Shown: positions 1 to 9,859, counted from the stretch's first letter. The stretch: 64,000 nt of DNA from Polaribacter sp. SA4-12 (GCF_002163675.1 NZ_CP019334.1:1622001-1686000); one strand, 5' to 3'. The notes: generated from the sequence alone by a model not told the origin. Translations and numbers: made by a program.

Positions 1-548
1 CTGCACGAACAAAAGAAGATCACGAGTATTATAAACTAGCTGAAGAAATTGCTTTTCAACTTACACAAAATGGATATGGAGTAATAACTGGTGGTGGACC
101 AGGAATTATGGAAGCTGGTAATAGAGGCGCGCACAGAGGAAAAGGTATTTCTGTAGGTTTAAATATAGAATTACCTTTCGAGCAACATGATAATCCTTGG
201 ATTGATCGTGACAAAAATTTAGAATTCGATTACTTTTTTGTTCGTAAAGTAATGTTCGTAAAATACTCACAAGGTTTTATTGTAATGCCTGGTGGATTCG
301 GAACAATGGATGAACTTTTTGAAGCAATTACCTTAATTCAAACAAAAAAAATTGGTCGTTTCCCAATCGTTTTAGTAGGTACAGAATTTTGGAGTGGTTT
401 ATTAGATTGGATTAAAAAAACACTTATTGCTGAAGGTAATATTAGTGAAGAAGATTTAAATTTATTTAGAATTGTTGATACTGCAGAAGAAGCTGTAGAA
501 CATTTAAATAAATTCTATTCTAAATATCAATTAAAACCTAACTTTTAA
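1..548 (+). CDS. LOG-family protein (TIGR00730), 5' end missing
   Basis: The reading frame is open from base 3 to the stop at 548, so the true start lies upstream of the window. The frame contains GGGPGIMEAGNRGA followed by PGGFGTMDEL, the paired signature of the LOG (lysine decarboxylase-like Rossmann) family. Characterised members are cytokinin riboside 5'-monophosphate phosphoribohydrolases, which cleave nucleoside 5'-monophosphates; the physiological substrate in Flavobacteriia is not known. The protein is cytoplasmic, with no signal or membrane segment. A hairpin with a T run follows the stop directly, so the transcript ends here. The family call is firm; the substrate is open. Confidence 0.9.
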   Translation, partial: ARTKEDHEYYKLAEEIAFQLTQNGYGVITGGGPGIMEAGNRGAHRGKGISVGLNIELPFEQHDNPWIDRDKNLEFDYFFVRKVMFVKYSQGFIVMPGGFGTMDELFEAITLIQTKKIGRFPIVLVGTEFWSGLLDWIKKTLIAEGNISEEDLNLFRIVDTAEEAVEHLNKFYSKYQLKPNF

Positions 549-571
549 AAAGAATTTATATTCTTTTTTTT
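547..571 (+). terminator. Rho-independent terminator
   Basis: Arms 547-555 and 560-568 pair around a 4-nt loop and run into a T tract. The hairpin begins on the stop codon of the LOG-family gene. Confidence 0.7.
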
Positions 572-576
572 ACATA

Positions 577-608
577 ACTGGTTCGTTTTTTCACCTAAAC
601 GAACCAGT
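577..608. repeat. 12-bp perfect inverted repeat upstream of the M1-like gene
   Basis: ACTGGTTCGTTT (577-588) and AAACGAACCAGT (597-608) are perfect inverse complements around an 8-nt loop. No T run follows on the plus strand, so a plain terminator is unlikely. It lies about 40-70 bases before the inferred transcription start of the next gene, a position suited to an operator. Confidence 0.6.
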
Positions 609-631
609 ATAAAAAAACTACTTTCATAAAA

Positions 632-639
632 TAAATTTG
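632..639 (+). promoter_or_regulatory. -7 box TAAATTTG for the M1-like gene
   Basis: Matches the Bacteroidota -7 consensus TAnnTTTG. Transcription would start near 646, only about 5 bases before the TTG start at 651. No clear -33 element is seen. Confidence 0.5.
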
Positions 640-650
640 CTGAAATTTAC

Positions 651-3461
651 TTGAAAAATCATTATTACATATTACTATTATGCCTTTTCGCATCAACTTT
701 TGTGTTTTCACAACAGAACTCCATCAGCATAAAATCTAAATTAGATACAGAGAAAGATGAATTAAAAATTCAACAAGAAATTATTTTTTACAATACATCA
801 GACTCTATATTAACAAGCATCTTCCTTCACAATTGGGGAAATAGCTACAAAGACAGAAAGACACCTTTATCTAAAAGATTTATTAAAGACTTTAAAAAAG
901 ACCTATACTTTGCAAAAGAAAAAGATCTAGGTTCTTCTACTATAAAAAGCCTTTCTGTAGATTTTTCGAGTGTCAATTTTAAGGAATTAAAAGATCAAGC
1001 AGACATCTTAGAAGTTTTTCTTGAAAGCCCGTTATATCCAAATTCTAAAATTAAAATATCTTTAATTTATATAGTAAAAATACCAAGTGCACGTTTTACT
1101 AAATATGGTAAAACAGAAAAAGGGTATCATCTTAGAAACTGGTATATAACTCCTGCTATTTACAACAAAGGATGGCAATATATGAGTAATTTAAATCTAG
1201 ATGATTTATATGAAAAAGGAACAGATTTTAAGATTGAAATTGACGTACCAAAAGAATTCATTGTAGAATCTAATTTGTATCAATACGAAACTAAAGAAAA
1301 AGAAAAAAACAACTATTATTTAGTTGGAAAAAACAAAACTGACGTTCTTTTAGGTATCAACAAAACCACACAAATAAAAAGCTTTGTTACAAAAACGGTT
1401 ACTGTTCATACAGATGTTTTCTCTGAAGAATTAGACTTTAATTTAACCACAAGTATTTTAAATAGGGAATTACTTTTTATACAAAAATACTTAGGAAAAT
1501 ACCCTCATATAGAAATCTACATAGATAAAGCCACACAAAGTAAAAACCCAATTTTTGGCTTAAATCAATTACCAAAATTTTTACGCCCTTTTTCTGATAC
1601 ATTTAAATGGGATATTACCATGTTTAAAGCTTTAACAAAAAGGTATATAGAAAATACAATTCTGTTAAATAAAAGAAAAGATTATTGGTTAATTGATGGT
1701 ATTCAGAATTATTTAATGATAGAATATGTAGAAAAATTTTACCCAGAAGTTAAACTATTAGGTAATGCATCTAGCACTTGGCCATTAAAAAACTTTAATA
1801 TTTCTAAATTAGAATTTAATGATAAATATCCGTTTATTTATCAATTTACAGCGCGTCAATTTTTAGACCAAGCACTTAATACATCTTCAGATTCACTGTC
1901 TAACTTTAATAGAAAGATAGTAAGTAAATACAAAGCTGGTTTAGGATTCCGTTTTTTAAAAGGCTATTTAGGTGACAGTATTCTAAACCAAACAATTCAG
2001 GAGTTTTATCAGAATAATCAATTGAAAATTATTTCCAGTAACAAATTCCATGATTTAATTTCTACAAAAACCACTAAAAAATTAGATTGGTTTTTTAATG
2101 ATTTTGTAAAAACAAATAAAAAAATAGATCATAAAATAGAACACATAAAAACAGAAAAAGATAGCGTATCTGTTACCATAAAAAACAAAAGAAACATTAT
2201 AACTCCTTTGGCTATTTATGCACTTAAAGACAAAGAGGTACAGTTTAAAAAATGGATCTACGATATTGATAGTACAAAAACTGTAAAATTTAAGAAAGGA
2301 GATTACGATACGTTTGTATTGAACTACGAAAATTTATATCCTGAATTAAATACTTTAAATAACTGGAAAAGGATTGACAAACAAATATTTAACAAACCTA
2401 TAAAGTTTTCATTATTAAAAGATGTTAATACCCCAAACACCAATCAAGTTTTTTATCAACCAGATGTTGGTTATAATTTTTACAACGGACTAATTCTTGG
2501 TATTAAATTACACAACAAACCTCTTATTAAAAGAAATTTCGAGTTTAAAATAGCTCCTTATTACGCTACAAAAAGTAATACAGTTATTGGACAATTCTCA
2601 TTACAATATAATCAGTTTTTCGAAAAAACTAAAATACAAAAAATAACATATGGCTTATTTGGAAGCACCTTAGATTACGCTCCAAATTTATCTTATAAAT
2701 CATTCATACCATATGTAGATATAATTTTTAAAAGAAAAACCTTAAGAGACGCCACATCAGAATCATTGAGAGCTAAAGTAACTCATATTGATAAAGAAAT
2801 AGCCCCTAATGCAATAAGAAACCCACAAGACAATTACAGTATTCTTAGTTTAAGTTATAATTATTCAAATCCAGATATTATAAAAGAATTTAGATATAGT
2901 TTTAATACTGAATTTGCTCAAAAATTTTCTAAAATTTCTTTAGACCTTAGGTTTAGAACATTGACATCTACAGACACACAATTAGATTTTAGATTTTTTG
3001 CAGGTATGTTTCTTAGCAACAAAACATCTGGAGATTATTTTAGCTTTGGTTTAGACAGAAGTAATGATTATTTATTTCAATTAAATTACTTAGGAAGATC
3101 AGAAAGTACTGGTTTTTTTAGTCAACAGTACATTATTACTGAAGGAGGTTTTAAATCTGTACTTCCTACAAGGTTTGCAAATCAATTTATGATTTCAAAC
3201 AACTCAAGCATTGGTTTATGGCGCTGGCTAGAAGTTTATAACGATGTTGCTTTCTTAAAAAATAGAGAGCAACCTCTGTATTTTGCTTACGAAAACGGAA
3301 TACGTTTTAACTTTGTTCATGAAATATTTGAAGTTTATTTTCCATTCTACTCCAATAATGGTTGGGAAGTATCTCAGGCAGCATATCCACAAAAAATAAG
3401 GTTTTCATTATCTACTGATATAAAATCTATTTACAACTTTTTTAGACGTGGATTTTTATAA
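651..3461 (+). CDS. M1 aminopeptidase-like protein lacking the zinc motif, with probable C-terminal barrel
   Basis: 936 aa starting with TTG; a signal peptide ends near residue 20 (TFVFSQQ). Residues about 30-480 resemble the M1 (gluzincin) fold: FLHNWGNSY near 58-66 matches the typical FLH/YLHxWxNxY of this family. The place expected for HExxH reads ALTKRYIEN (327-335), and the expected downstream Glu-Gly reads WLIDG (346-350). No HExxH occurs anywhere. From about residue 610 to the end the chain alternates aromatic and polar residues and carries family-like LSYNYSNP stretches, as in outer-membrane beta barrels. I infer a catalytically dead M1-like periplasmic domain tethered to, or part of, an outer-membrane barrel. 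The TTG start is supported by the -7 box at 632-639. Function unknown. Confidence 0.7.
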   Translation: MKNHYYILLLCLFASTFVFSQQNSISIKSKLDTEKDELKIQQEIIFYNTSDSILTSIFLHNWGNSYKDRKTPLSKRFIKDFKKDLYFAKEKDLGSSTIKSLSVDFSSVNFKELKDQADILEVFLESPLYPNSKIKISLIYIVKIPSARFTKYGKTEKGYHLRNWYITPAIYNKGWQYMSNLNLDDLYEKGTDFKIEIDVPKEFIVESNLYQYETKEKEKNNYYLVGKNKTDVLLGINKTTQIKSFVTKTVTVHTDVFSEELDFNLTTSILNRELLFIQKYLGKYPHIEIYIDKATQSKNPIFGLNQLPKFLRPFSDTFKWDITMFKALTKRYIENTILLNKRKDYWLIDGIQNYLMIEYVEKFYPEVKLLGNASSTWPLKNFNISKLEFNDKYPFIYQFTARQFLDQALNTSSDSLSNFNRKIVSKYKAGLGFRFLKGYLGDSILNQTIQEFYQNNQLKIISSNKFHDLISTKTTKKLDWFFNDFVKTNKKIDHKIEHIKTEKDSVSVTIKNKRNIITPLAIYALKDKEVQFKKWIYDIDSTKTVKFKKGDYDTFVLNYENLYPELNTLNNWKRIDKQIFNKPIKFSLLKDVNTPNTNQVFYQPDVGYNFYNGLILGIKLHNKPLIKRNFEFKIAPYYATKSNTVIGQFSLQYNQFFEKTKIQKITYGLFGSTLDYAPNLSYKSFIPYVDIIFKRKTLRDATSESLRAKVTHIDKEIAPNAIRNPQDNYSILSLSYNYSNPDIIKEFRYSFNTEFAQKFSKISLDLRFRTLTSTDTQLDFRFFAGMFLSNKTSGDYFSFGLDRSNDYLFQLNYLGRSESTGFFSQQYIITEGGFKSVLPTRFANQFMISNNSSIGLWRWLEVYNDVAFLKNREQPLYFAYENGIRFNFVHEIFEVYFPFYSNNGWEVSQAAYPQKIRFSLSTDIKSIYNFFRRGFL

Positions 3462-3586
3462 TTTAAAAACAATCTTTAACAGTTTTGTTGTTTTTTAAAC
3501 TATCCTCAATAAAAACCTGTAAAACCAAATAAATGTTACGAATTTCTTAAAGAATATTTAAATTTTTAAATATCAACTAAAAAAAC

Positions 3587-3594
3587 TATCTTTG
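3587..3594 (+). promoter_or_regulatory. -7 box TATCTTTG of the E1 gene
   Basis: Exact match to TAnnTTTG, predicting a transcription start near 3601. It overlaps an in-frame TTG at 3592 that would otherwise extend the coding sequence, and so argues for the ATG at 3619. Confidence 0.7.
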
Positions 3595-3618
3595 CACTAC
3601 TCTAAAACACCCAATAAA

Positions 3619-6072
3619 ATGCTGCAGGAAACACAAATTGAAAATAAACAAAAACTTTCTTTTGAGGATTTTAAAACAGAAGTTTTAAATGATTACAGAA
3701 TTGCTAAGATTAGTAGAGAGTGCAGTTTATTAGGACGTAGGGAGGTTTTAACTGGAAAAGCAAAATTTGGAATTTTCGGAGACGGTAAAGAAGTACCGCA
3801 ATTAGCTATGGCTAAAGCTTTTAAAATTGGAGACTTTAGGTCTGGTTATTATAGAGATCAAACTTTTATGATGGCTATTGGAGAATTAACTCCACAACAA
3901 TTCTTTGCTGGTTTATATGCACATACAGATATAGAAGCAGATCCAATGTCTGCAGGTAGACAAATGGGAGGTCATTTTGCTACTCATAGTTTAAATGAAG
4001 ACGGAACCTGGAAAGACTTAACAAAGCAATATAATTCAAGTTCAGACATCTCACCTACTGCTGGTCAAATGCCACGTTTATTAGGATTAGCTCAAGCATC
4101 AAAAATTTACAGAAACGAAAAAAGTGTTCAGCATAAATCTAAATTTTCTAATAAAGGAAATGAAGTTGCTTGGGGAACTATTGGAAACGCAAGTACAAGT
4201 GAAGGTTTATTTTTTGAAACGATAAATGCTGCAGGAGTTTTACAAGTACCAATGTTAATGAGTGTTTGGGATGATGAATACGGAATTTCGGTTCACGCTA
4301 AACACCAAACAACTAAAGAAAGTATTTCTGAAATATTAAAAGGTTTCCAAAGAGAAGATAACACAAATGGTTATGAAATTTTTGTTGTTAATGGTTGGGA
4401 TTATGTTCAACTAACGGATACTTATAATAAAGCAGCAAAAATTGCGAGAGAAGAACATGTTCCTATTTTAATTCACGTTAAGGAATTAACTCAACCTCAA
4501 GGTCATTCTACATCTGGTTCTCACGAAAGATATAAAGGAACAGAAAGATTAGCTTGGGAAAAAGATCATGATTGTATTACAAAAATGCGAAAATGGATTT
4601 TAGACTTTGAGTTAGAAACTGAAGGTGGTGAAATTTTACGTTTTGTAGAATCAGAGGAAGAGATTATCATACTAGAAAAGCAAGCAAAGAAAGAAGTTTT
4701 AAGTGCAAAAAGAAATGCATGGAACGCTTTTATTAATGAAATAAAATCTGAAGTTACTACTGCGTGTCAGTTATTAGATAACGTTGCTGAAAAAAGTAAA
4801 AATGGTTCTTTTATCATCAAACATAAAGAAGATTTAATAGCAATCGTAGAACCTAGTAGAAAAGACATTTTATCTGCAACAAGAAAAACGCTACGTTATT
4901 TAACAGATGAAAGTTTTGCCGAAAAAATATTACTTCAAAATTTCATAAAAAAAATAATAAAGATAGCAACCATAAAATTCTCATCACATTTACATAGTGA
5001 ATCAGATTTTAATACTGTAGATGTATCAGAGAAAAAACCTGTTTACGCTAAAAATCAAACTTTAGTAGATGCAAGAGTTATCATGAGAGATAATTTTGAT
5101 GCAATTTTAAAGAAATATCCAGAGGTAGTAATCTTTGGTGAAGATGCAGGTTTTATAGGTGATGTAAATCAAGGATTAGAAGGTCTTCAAGAAAAATACG
5201 GAGAAATAAGAGTAGCCGATACTGGTATTAGAGAAGCAACTATTATTGGGCAAGGTATTGGTTTAGCAATGCGTGGTTTAAGACCAATTGCAGAAATACA
5301 GTATTTAGATTATTTGCTATATGCTTTGCAAATTATGAGTGATGACCTTGCTACTCTTCAATACAGAACTTTTGGAAGACAAAAAGCGCCATTAATTATA
5401 AGAACACGTGGACATAGATTAGAAGGAATCTGGCATGCCGGTTCACCAATGGCAGGAATTATAAATAACGTTAGAGGAATTCATGTTTTAGTCCCTAGAA
5501 ACATGACAAAAGCAGCAGGATTCTATAATACTTTATTAGAAGGAGATGAACCTGCAATAGTTATTGAATGTTTAAATGGATATCGATTAAAAGAAGAATT
5601 ACCTTTAAATTTAGGGGAATATAAAACTCCTATTGGCGTTGTAGAAACCGTTAAAGAAGGTACAGATTTAACCGTTATTTCTTACGGATCTACTTTGAGA
5701 ATTGTAGAAGAAGTAGCAAAAGAACTACAGCAAGTAGCTATTAGCATAGAAATTATAGACATTCAAAGTTTACTTCCTTTTGATTTAAATCACGATTGTG
5801 TAAAAAGTTTAGCTAAAACAAATAAATTATTAATTATTGATGAAGATGTTCCTGGCGGAGCTTCTGCATATATTCTACAAGAAATTTTAGAAAACCAAAA
5901 TGGTTACATGCATTTAGATAGCAAACCAGCTACTTTAACGGCAAAATCTCATAGAACTGCTTATGGTACAGATGGAGATTATTTTTCTAAACCTTCTGCA
6001 GAAGATATTTTTGAAAAAATTTACGAAATAATGAACGAAGAGAATCCTAATAAATTTAAAAGTTTATACTAA
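3619..6072 (+). CDS. fused alpha/beta E1 subunit of a 2-oxoacid dehydrogenase
   Basis: 817 aa from the ATG at 3619. The thiamine-diphosphate E1 component decarboxylates a 2-oxoacid and passes the acyl group to the lipoyl E2; Bacteroidota carry this fused form, usually annotated as branched-chain or generic alpha-ketoacid dehydrogenase. The N-terminal half is the alpha subunit, with GQMPRLLG and GNASTSEGLFFETINAAG (the usual GDG...N TPP motif appears as GNA). The C-terminal half is the beta subunit, with VVIFGEDAG, GIREATIIGQGIGLAMRGLRP and IIDEDVPGGASAY. A strong terminator follows, so the gene seems monocistronic; E2 and E3 are not in the window. An in-frame TTG start at 3592 falls inside the promoter box and is rejected. 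Substrate specificity cannot be read from the sequence. Confidence 0.93.
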   Translation: MLQETQIENKQKLSFEDFKTEVLNDYRIAKISRECSLLGRREVLTGKAKFGIFGDGKEVPQLAMAKAFKIGDFRSGYYRDQTFMMAIGELTPQQFFAGLYAHTDIEADPMSAGRQMGGHFATHSLNEDGTWKDLTKQYNSSSDISPTAGQMPRLLGLAQASKIYRNEKSVQHKSKFSNKGNEVAWGTIGNASTSEGLFFETINAAGVLQVPMLMSVWDDEYGISVHAKHQTTKESISEILKGFQREDNTNGYEIFVVNGWDYVQLTDTYNKAAKIAREEHVPILIHVKELTQPQGHSTSGSHERYKGTERLAWEKDHDCITKMRKWILDFELETEGGEILRFVESEEEIIILEKQAKKEVLSAKRNAWNAFINEIKSEVTTACQLLDNVAEKSKNGSFIIKHKEDLIAIVEPSRKDILSATRKTLRYLTDESFAEKILLQNFIKKIIKIATIKFSSHLHSESDFNTVDVSEKKPVYAKNQTLVDARVIMRDNFDAILKKYPEVVIFGEDAGFIGDVNQGLEGLQEKYGEIRVADTGIREATIIGQGIGLAMRGLRPIAEIQYLDYLLYALQIMSDDLATLQYRTFGRQKAPLIIRTRGHRLEGIWHAGSPMAGIINNVRGIHVLVPRNMTKAAGFYNTLLEGDEPAIVIECLNGYRLKEELPLNLGEYKTPIGVVETVKEGTDLTVISYGSTLRIVEEVAKELQQVAISIEIIDIQSLLPFDLNHDCVKSLAKTNKLLIIDEDVPGGASAYILQEILENQNGYMHLDSKPATLTAKSHRTAYGTDGDYFSKPSAEDIFEKIYEIMNEENPNKFKSLY

Positions 6073-6098
6073 ACTTCGTTTTAAATAACATATTCTAA

Positions 6099-6135
6099 AG
6101 CTCAAAAATTGATTAATTTTTGAGCTTTTTTTTTT
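6099..6135 (+). terminator. Rho-independent terminator after the E1 gene
   Basis: Perfect 12-bp stem AGCTCAAAAATT (6099-6110) with AATTTTTGAGCT (6115-6126), loop GATT, then nine T. It lies between convergent genes and may also serve the minus-strand DUF2851 gene weakly. Confidence 0.9.
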
Positions 6136-6157
6136 ACAAAAAAACTACTGATTGATA

Positions 6158-7432
6158 TTATTTACTACTCAATAACTTAATTCCTATTACACATTGTAAA
6201 CACAATTTCTTTGAGCAATAATTGTTTTTAAGCTCTAATAAAGATTGCGTTTCATAAGCGTTTTTCGCTTTTATTCCAATTTCATCAAACTTAGAAATAA
6301 TACTATTTTTTTCTGATTTTATTTTCTGAAGAATGGCTAAGAAATCATTTTCATTTACCTCTCCTCTATTCTTTTGATATAAAAACTTTAAAGGAATAAT
6401 TGTGTTTATCAATAATAAATCTACAAACGATTTTGTGAGTTTTTTGGGTGATGATTTTGAAACCTTATCAAAAGTATAATGTGTTTTCCAAAATGGATTT
6501 ACAGTCACTTCAAACAATTCATAAAAACCTTTTAATGTTTCTATTTGCATCATTTTTGAAAATAAATTCTGATGAAGATGGTATAAAGAAACCAATTGAG
6601 AAATTCGAATTGTTGGAAAATTAGGAGGTCGCATTCTAAAAAAAGAAAACTGCATATTTACAATCGGTTGCAAATTGTATTTATGCTGTAAATACTTATA
6701 TTCCTTTTTTAATTGTTGATAAAATTCATCTTCAATTACTTCTTCTAAAAAACCTGCTTGTCCAAATAATAAAGCTGATAATTGTTGTTCATCAAACCTT
6801 ACTTTTCTTAAAATCGAAAAATCAAAAGACTTTGCTAAATTCAGAAAAGAGTCTCCATTTACTTTTAACCCAAAATTCTTTGCTAACAATTGAAATAATA
6901 CCGCTTCAAAATCATTTTGATTCGTTTCTAAAAGCTGATTCATTTCATCAGATTTTCGTTCTAATCGTTCAAAAAACAAACGCTCTTTCCAATTCGCTAG
7001 AGTAAAATCATCAACAGAATTAATTTCCTTTTCACAAGGAATCCATCTTTGTTTTGCTGAAAATAAGTTTCGATAATTATTTAAAGCAGAATTAAATACA
7101 AAATCCTTTAAAACCAATACAGGTAATGGTTTATTATCTTTCATAAAAATTGTTGCGTCATCTTCCCAAACAACATGTAAAATAACAGCATCGTAGTTTT
7201 TATCAATTTCATGATGATGTGCATACCAATCTGAAGATTTTAAATGAATTTCAACATTACCAACCCAAAGCTGATCATCAATTTTTAATTGAGAATTTAA
7301 AAAATCTGGCCCAGAATTATGATTATGACTACCTATTTTTAAAATCGTTAAATTTTCTTTGGTCGTTGTTTTTAGATTATGAACAGAGAATAACTGGTAT
7401 TTCCATACATAATGAAGAAAATCTTCATTCAT
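6158..7432 (-). CDS. DUF2851 family protein
   Basis: 424 aa when started at the ATG complementary to 7430-7432 (MNEDFLHYVW). This N-terminus is usual for DUF2851 in Bacteroidota; an upstream in-frame start (7462) would add ten atypical residues. Recognisable family blocks are NSGPDFLNSQLKIDDQLWVG, HLKSSDWYAHHH and FRMRPPNFPTIRISQL. The C-terminal cysteines (CSKKLCLQC) resemble a small metal-binding knuckle. No signal peptide or membrane segment is seen, so the protein is probably cytoplasmic. The molecular function of the family is unknown. Confidence 0.85.
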   Translation of the reverse strand: MNEDFLHYVWKYQLFSVHNLKTTTKENLTILKIGSHNHNSGPDFLNSQLKIDDQLWVGNVEIHLKSSDWYAHHHEIDKNYDAVILHVVWEDDATIFMKDNKPLPVLVLKDFVFNSALNNYRNLFSAKQRWIPCEKEINSVDDFTLANWKERLFFERLERKSDEMNQLLETNQNDFEAVLFQLLAKNFGLKVNGDSFLNLAKSFDFSILRKVRFDEQQLSALLFGQAGFLEEVIEDEFYQQLKKEYKYLQHKYNLQPIVNMQFSFFRMRPPNFPTIRISQLVSLYHLHQNLFSKMMQIETLKGFYELFEVTVNPFWKTHYTFDKVSKSSPKKLTKSFVDLLLINTIIPLKFLYQKNRGEVNENDFLAILQKIKSEKNSIISKFDEIGIKAKNAYETQSLLELKNNYCSKKLCLQCVIGIKLLSSK

Positions 7433-7544
7433 AGTTTTTGTTTTCAAGGTACAAAAAATCATCTATACCTTCATAAGTTTTAATAATCATACATGCAGAA
7501 ATCATCAAAAGGAATGAACTATTTTCGCAACATAATTAAGACAA

Positions 7545-8177
7545 ATGAATATTATAGATAGTCTAAAATGGCGTTATGCTGTTAAAAAATTTGATTCAGA
7601 AAAACATCTTTCAGAAGCACAAATTAATACATTAAAAGAAGCTTTTAACCTTACAGCAACTTCATATGGCTTGCAACCTATAAAGCTAGTAGTTGTTAAA
7701 AATAAAGAAATTCAGAAAGAATTAGTACCACATTCTTTTAATCAAAATCAAGTTTTCGAAGCTTCTCACCTTCTGGTAATCTGTGTTCCTTATAATTACA
7801 CGACAGAAGAAGTAGAAAACTATTTTAATTTAGTTCAGAAAATTAGAAATACTCCTGAAGAAATTACAAAACCTTTTAGAGATTTTTTAACTGCGGATAT
7901 TGAGAAAAAAACACAAGAAGAATTACTTCTTTGGAATAAAAACCAAGCATATATTGCATTAGGTAACTTAATGACTGTTTGTGCAGTAGAAAAAATTGAT
8001 GCTTGCCCAATGGAAGGTTTTATTCCTGAAAAATATGATGAGATTCTAGGGTTAAAATCACATAATTTAAAATCGATTTTAGTTTTACCTGTTGGTTTTA
8101 GAGCTCATGATTGCTACATGAAAGATTTACCAAAAGTTAGAAAAGAAACTCAAGATATTGTGATAGAAATTAACTAA
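7545..8177 (+). CDS. NAD(P)H-dependent nitroreductase-family oxidoreductase
   Basis: 210 aa. The start MNIIDSLKWRYAVKKFD carries the RxAxKxFD signature of NfsB-type FMN-dependent nitroreductases, followed by SYGLQPIK and, near the C-terminus, ACPMEGFIPEKYDEILGL. These enzymes are cytoplasmic flavoproteins that reduce nitroaromatics, quinones or dihydropteridines with NAD(P)H. The gene precedes pepD by 27 bases on the same strand, so co-transcription is possible. Natural substrate unknown. Confidence 0.92.
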   Translation: MNIIDSLKWRYAVKKFDSEKHLSEAQINTLKEAFNLTATSYGLQPIKLVVVKNKEIQKELVPHSFNQNQVFEASHLLVICVPYNYTTEEVENYFNLVQKIRNTPEEITKPFRDFLTADIEKKTQEELLLWNKNQAYIALGNLMTVCAVEKIDACPMEGFIPEKYDEILGLKSHNLKSILVLPVGFRAHDCYMKDLPKVRKETQDIVIEIN

Positions 8178-8204
8178 ATTTATGCCATAAAATTATTTGA
8201 TAAA

Positions 8205-9665
8205 ATGAGTGAAGCAGTAAGAAATTTAGAGCCTAAAATTGTTTGGAAACACTTTGCAGATTTAAATGCAGTTCCTCGTCCTTCAAAAAAAGAAGAACGT
8301 GTAATTCAATTTATGGTAGATTTTGGTAAAAGTCTAAACCTAGATACTTTAGTAGATAAAGTTGGTAATGTAATTATCACAAAACCAGCAACAAAAGGTC
8401 TAGAAGACAGACAAACAGTTGTTTTACAGAGTCATTTAGATATGGTTCATCAAAAAAATTCTGATACCGTTTTCGATTTTGATAAAGAAGGAATCAAAAT
8501 GGTTATTGAAGGTGATTGGGTTACTGCTGATGGAACCACTTTAGGTGCTGATAATGGTTTAGGAGTTGCTGCAATTATGGCAATTTTATCTTCTGATGAT
8601 TTACAACACCCAAATATTGAAGCACTTTTTACTATTGATGAAGAAACTGGTATGACTGGTGCAATGGGTTTAGAAGGCGGAATTTTAAAAGGTGATATTC
8701 TTTTAAATTTAGATACTGAAGAAGATGACGAAATAGGAATGGGTTGTGCTGGTGGCGTAGATGTTACAGCTACTAGAAATTATAACGAAGAAGAAGTTCC
8801 TGAAAATTCTACAGCATTTTCTATTAATGTTAAAGGATTAAATGGTGGACATTCTGGAATGGACATTATTAAAGAATTAGGAAATGCAAACAAAATTATG
8901 AACCGTGTATTATTCGATGGTTTTACTAATTTTGGTTTAAGAATTTCTGAAATAAATGGAGGTAGTTTACGTAACGCAATTCCTCGTGAAAGTTTTGCTA
9001 CTGTAACTATTGACACAATTTCTAAGGAAGCTTTTCTTTTTGAAACAGGTTTACTTATCAACAATTTAAAAGAAGAGTTCTCAACAAAAGAACCTAACTT
9101 AACTGTTGAAATTATAGAAATAGCATCACCAGAAAAAGTGATGGAATTAGGTGTACAAGAAGGCTTAATTAAATCTATTTATGCTGCTCACAATGGCGTG
9201 TATAGAATGAGTCCTGATATTACTGATTTGGTAGAAACATCTAACAATATTGCTAGAGTAATTGTAAAAGACGGACATATAAAAATTGGATGTTTAACGC
9301 GTTCTTCATCTGAAAGCAACAAATCTGATTTAGCAAATTCTTTAAAATCAGCTTTTGAATTATCTGGTTTTGATGTTGATTTATCAGGAGAATATCCTGG
9401 TTGGCAACCCAATGTAAATTCAGCAATTTTAGATGTAGTTGCTAATTTATATAAAGAATTACATGGCGAAAAAGCACATGTTGCCGCTTGTCATGCTGGT
9501 TTAGAATGTGGAATTTTAGGACAAAATTACCCAGAAATGGATATGGTTTCTTTTGGACCAACTATTTTAGGAGCACACTCTCCAGATGAAAGAGCTTGTA
9601 TCTCATCAACACAAAAATTCTGGAAGTTTTTAGTAGAAATTTTAAAGAACATTCCAAAGAAATAG
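8205..9665 (+). CDS. pepD: aminoacyl-histidine dipeptidase PepD (peptidase family M20C)
   Basis: 486 aa, the usual length for PepD. Two zinc ions are bound by residues in QSHLDMVHQ (His77, Asp79), GADNGLG (Asp116) and TIDEETGM (Glu146-147), with the C-terminal GAHSPDE supplying the last ligand. PepD hydrolyses Xaa-His dipeptides such as carnosine and broader Xaa-Xaa dipeptides in the cytoplasm. A strong terminator follows at 9683-9713. All catalytic residues appear intact. Confidence 0.95.
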   Translation: MSEAVRNLEPKIVWKHFADLNAVPRPSKKEERVIQFMVDFGKSLNLDTLVDKVGNVIITKPATKGLEDRQTVVLQSHLDMVHQKNSDTVFDFDKEGIKMVIEGDWVTADGTTLGADNGLGVAAIMAILSSDDLQHPNIEALFTIDEETGMTGAMGLEGGILKGDILLNLDTEEDDEIGMGCAGGVDVTATRNYNEEEVPENSTAFSINVKGLNGGHSGMDIIKELGNANKIMNRVLFDGFTNFGLRISEINGGSLRNAIPRESFATVTIDTISKEAFLFETGLLINNLKEEFSTKEPNLTVEIIEIASPEKVMELGVQEGLIKSIYAAHNGVYRMSPDITDLVETSNNIARVIVKDGHIKIGCLTRSSSESNKSDLANSLKSAFELSGFDVDLSGEYPGWQPNVNSAILDVVANLYKELHGEKAHVAACHAGLECGILGQNYPEMDMVSFGPTILGAHSPDERACISSTQKFWKFLVEILKNIPKK

Positions 9666-9682
9666 AACATTAATACCTATTT

Positions 9683-9713
9683 AAAACCGAAGTTTATCCT
9701 TCGGTTTTTTTTT
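9683..9713 (+). terminator. Rho-independent terminator after pepD
   Basis: Stem AAAACCGAAG (9683-9692) with CTTCGGTTTT (9699-9708), loop TTTATC, then a T run. Confidence 0.9.
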
Positions 9714-9754
9714 GATAAAATTTGTTTAAAAGCTTTAATATAATTAACTTTAAC

Positions 9755-9835
9755 AACTGATAGTCAGTTAATTGCGTTTTTTACCGTTTTGTTAACATCT
9801 TTCACTTTCTAAAAACATAAAAAAATGTAATTTTA
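9755..9835 (+). promoter_or_regulatory. parA upstream region: palindrome and -7-like box
   Basis: AACTGA-TAG-TCAGTT (9755-9769) is a short perfect palindrome of operator type. TAATTTTA at 9828-9835 resembles the TAnnTTTG -7 box with A in the last place and would start transcription near 9842, about 18 bases before parA. No canonical parS was recognised in the interval. Confidence 0.35.
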
Positions 9836-9859
9836 CTACCTATAAAGAAAACTTAAATA

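Noticed and set aside
3592-3618. TTG start extending the E1 protein by nine residues
   Set aside because: The TTG is part of the promoter box TATCTTTG and lies before the predicted transcription start; ATG 3619 is preferred.
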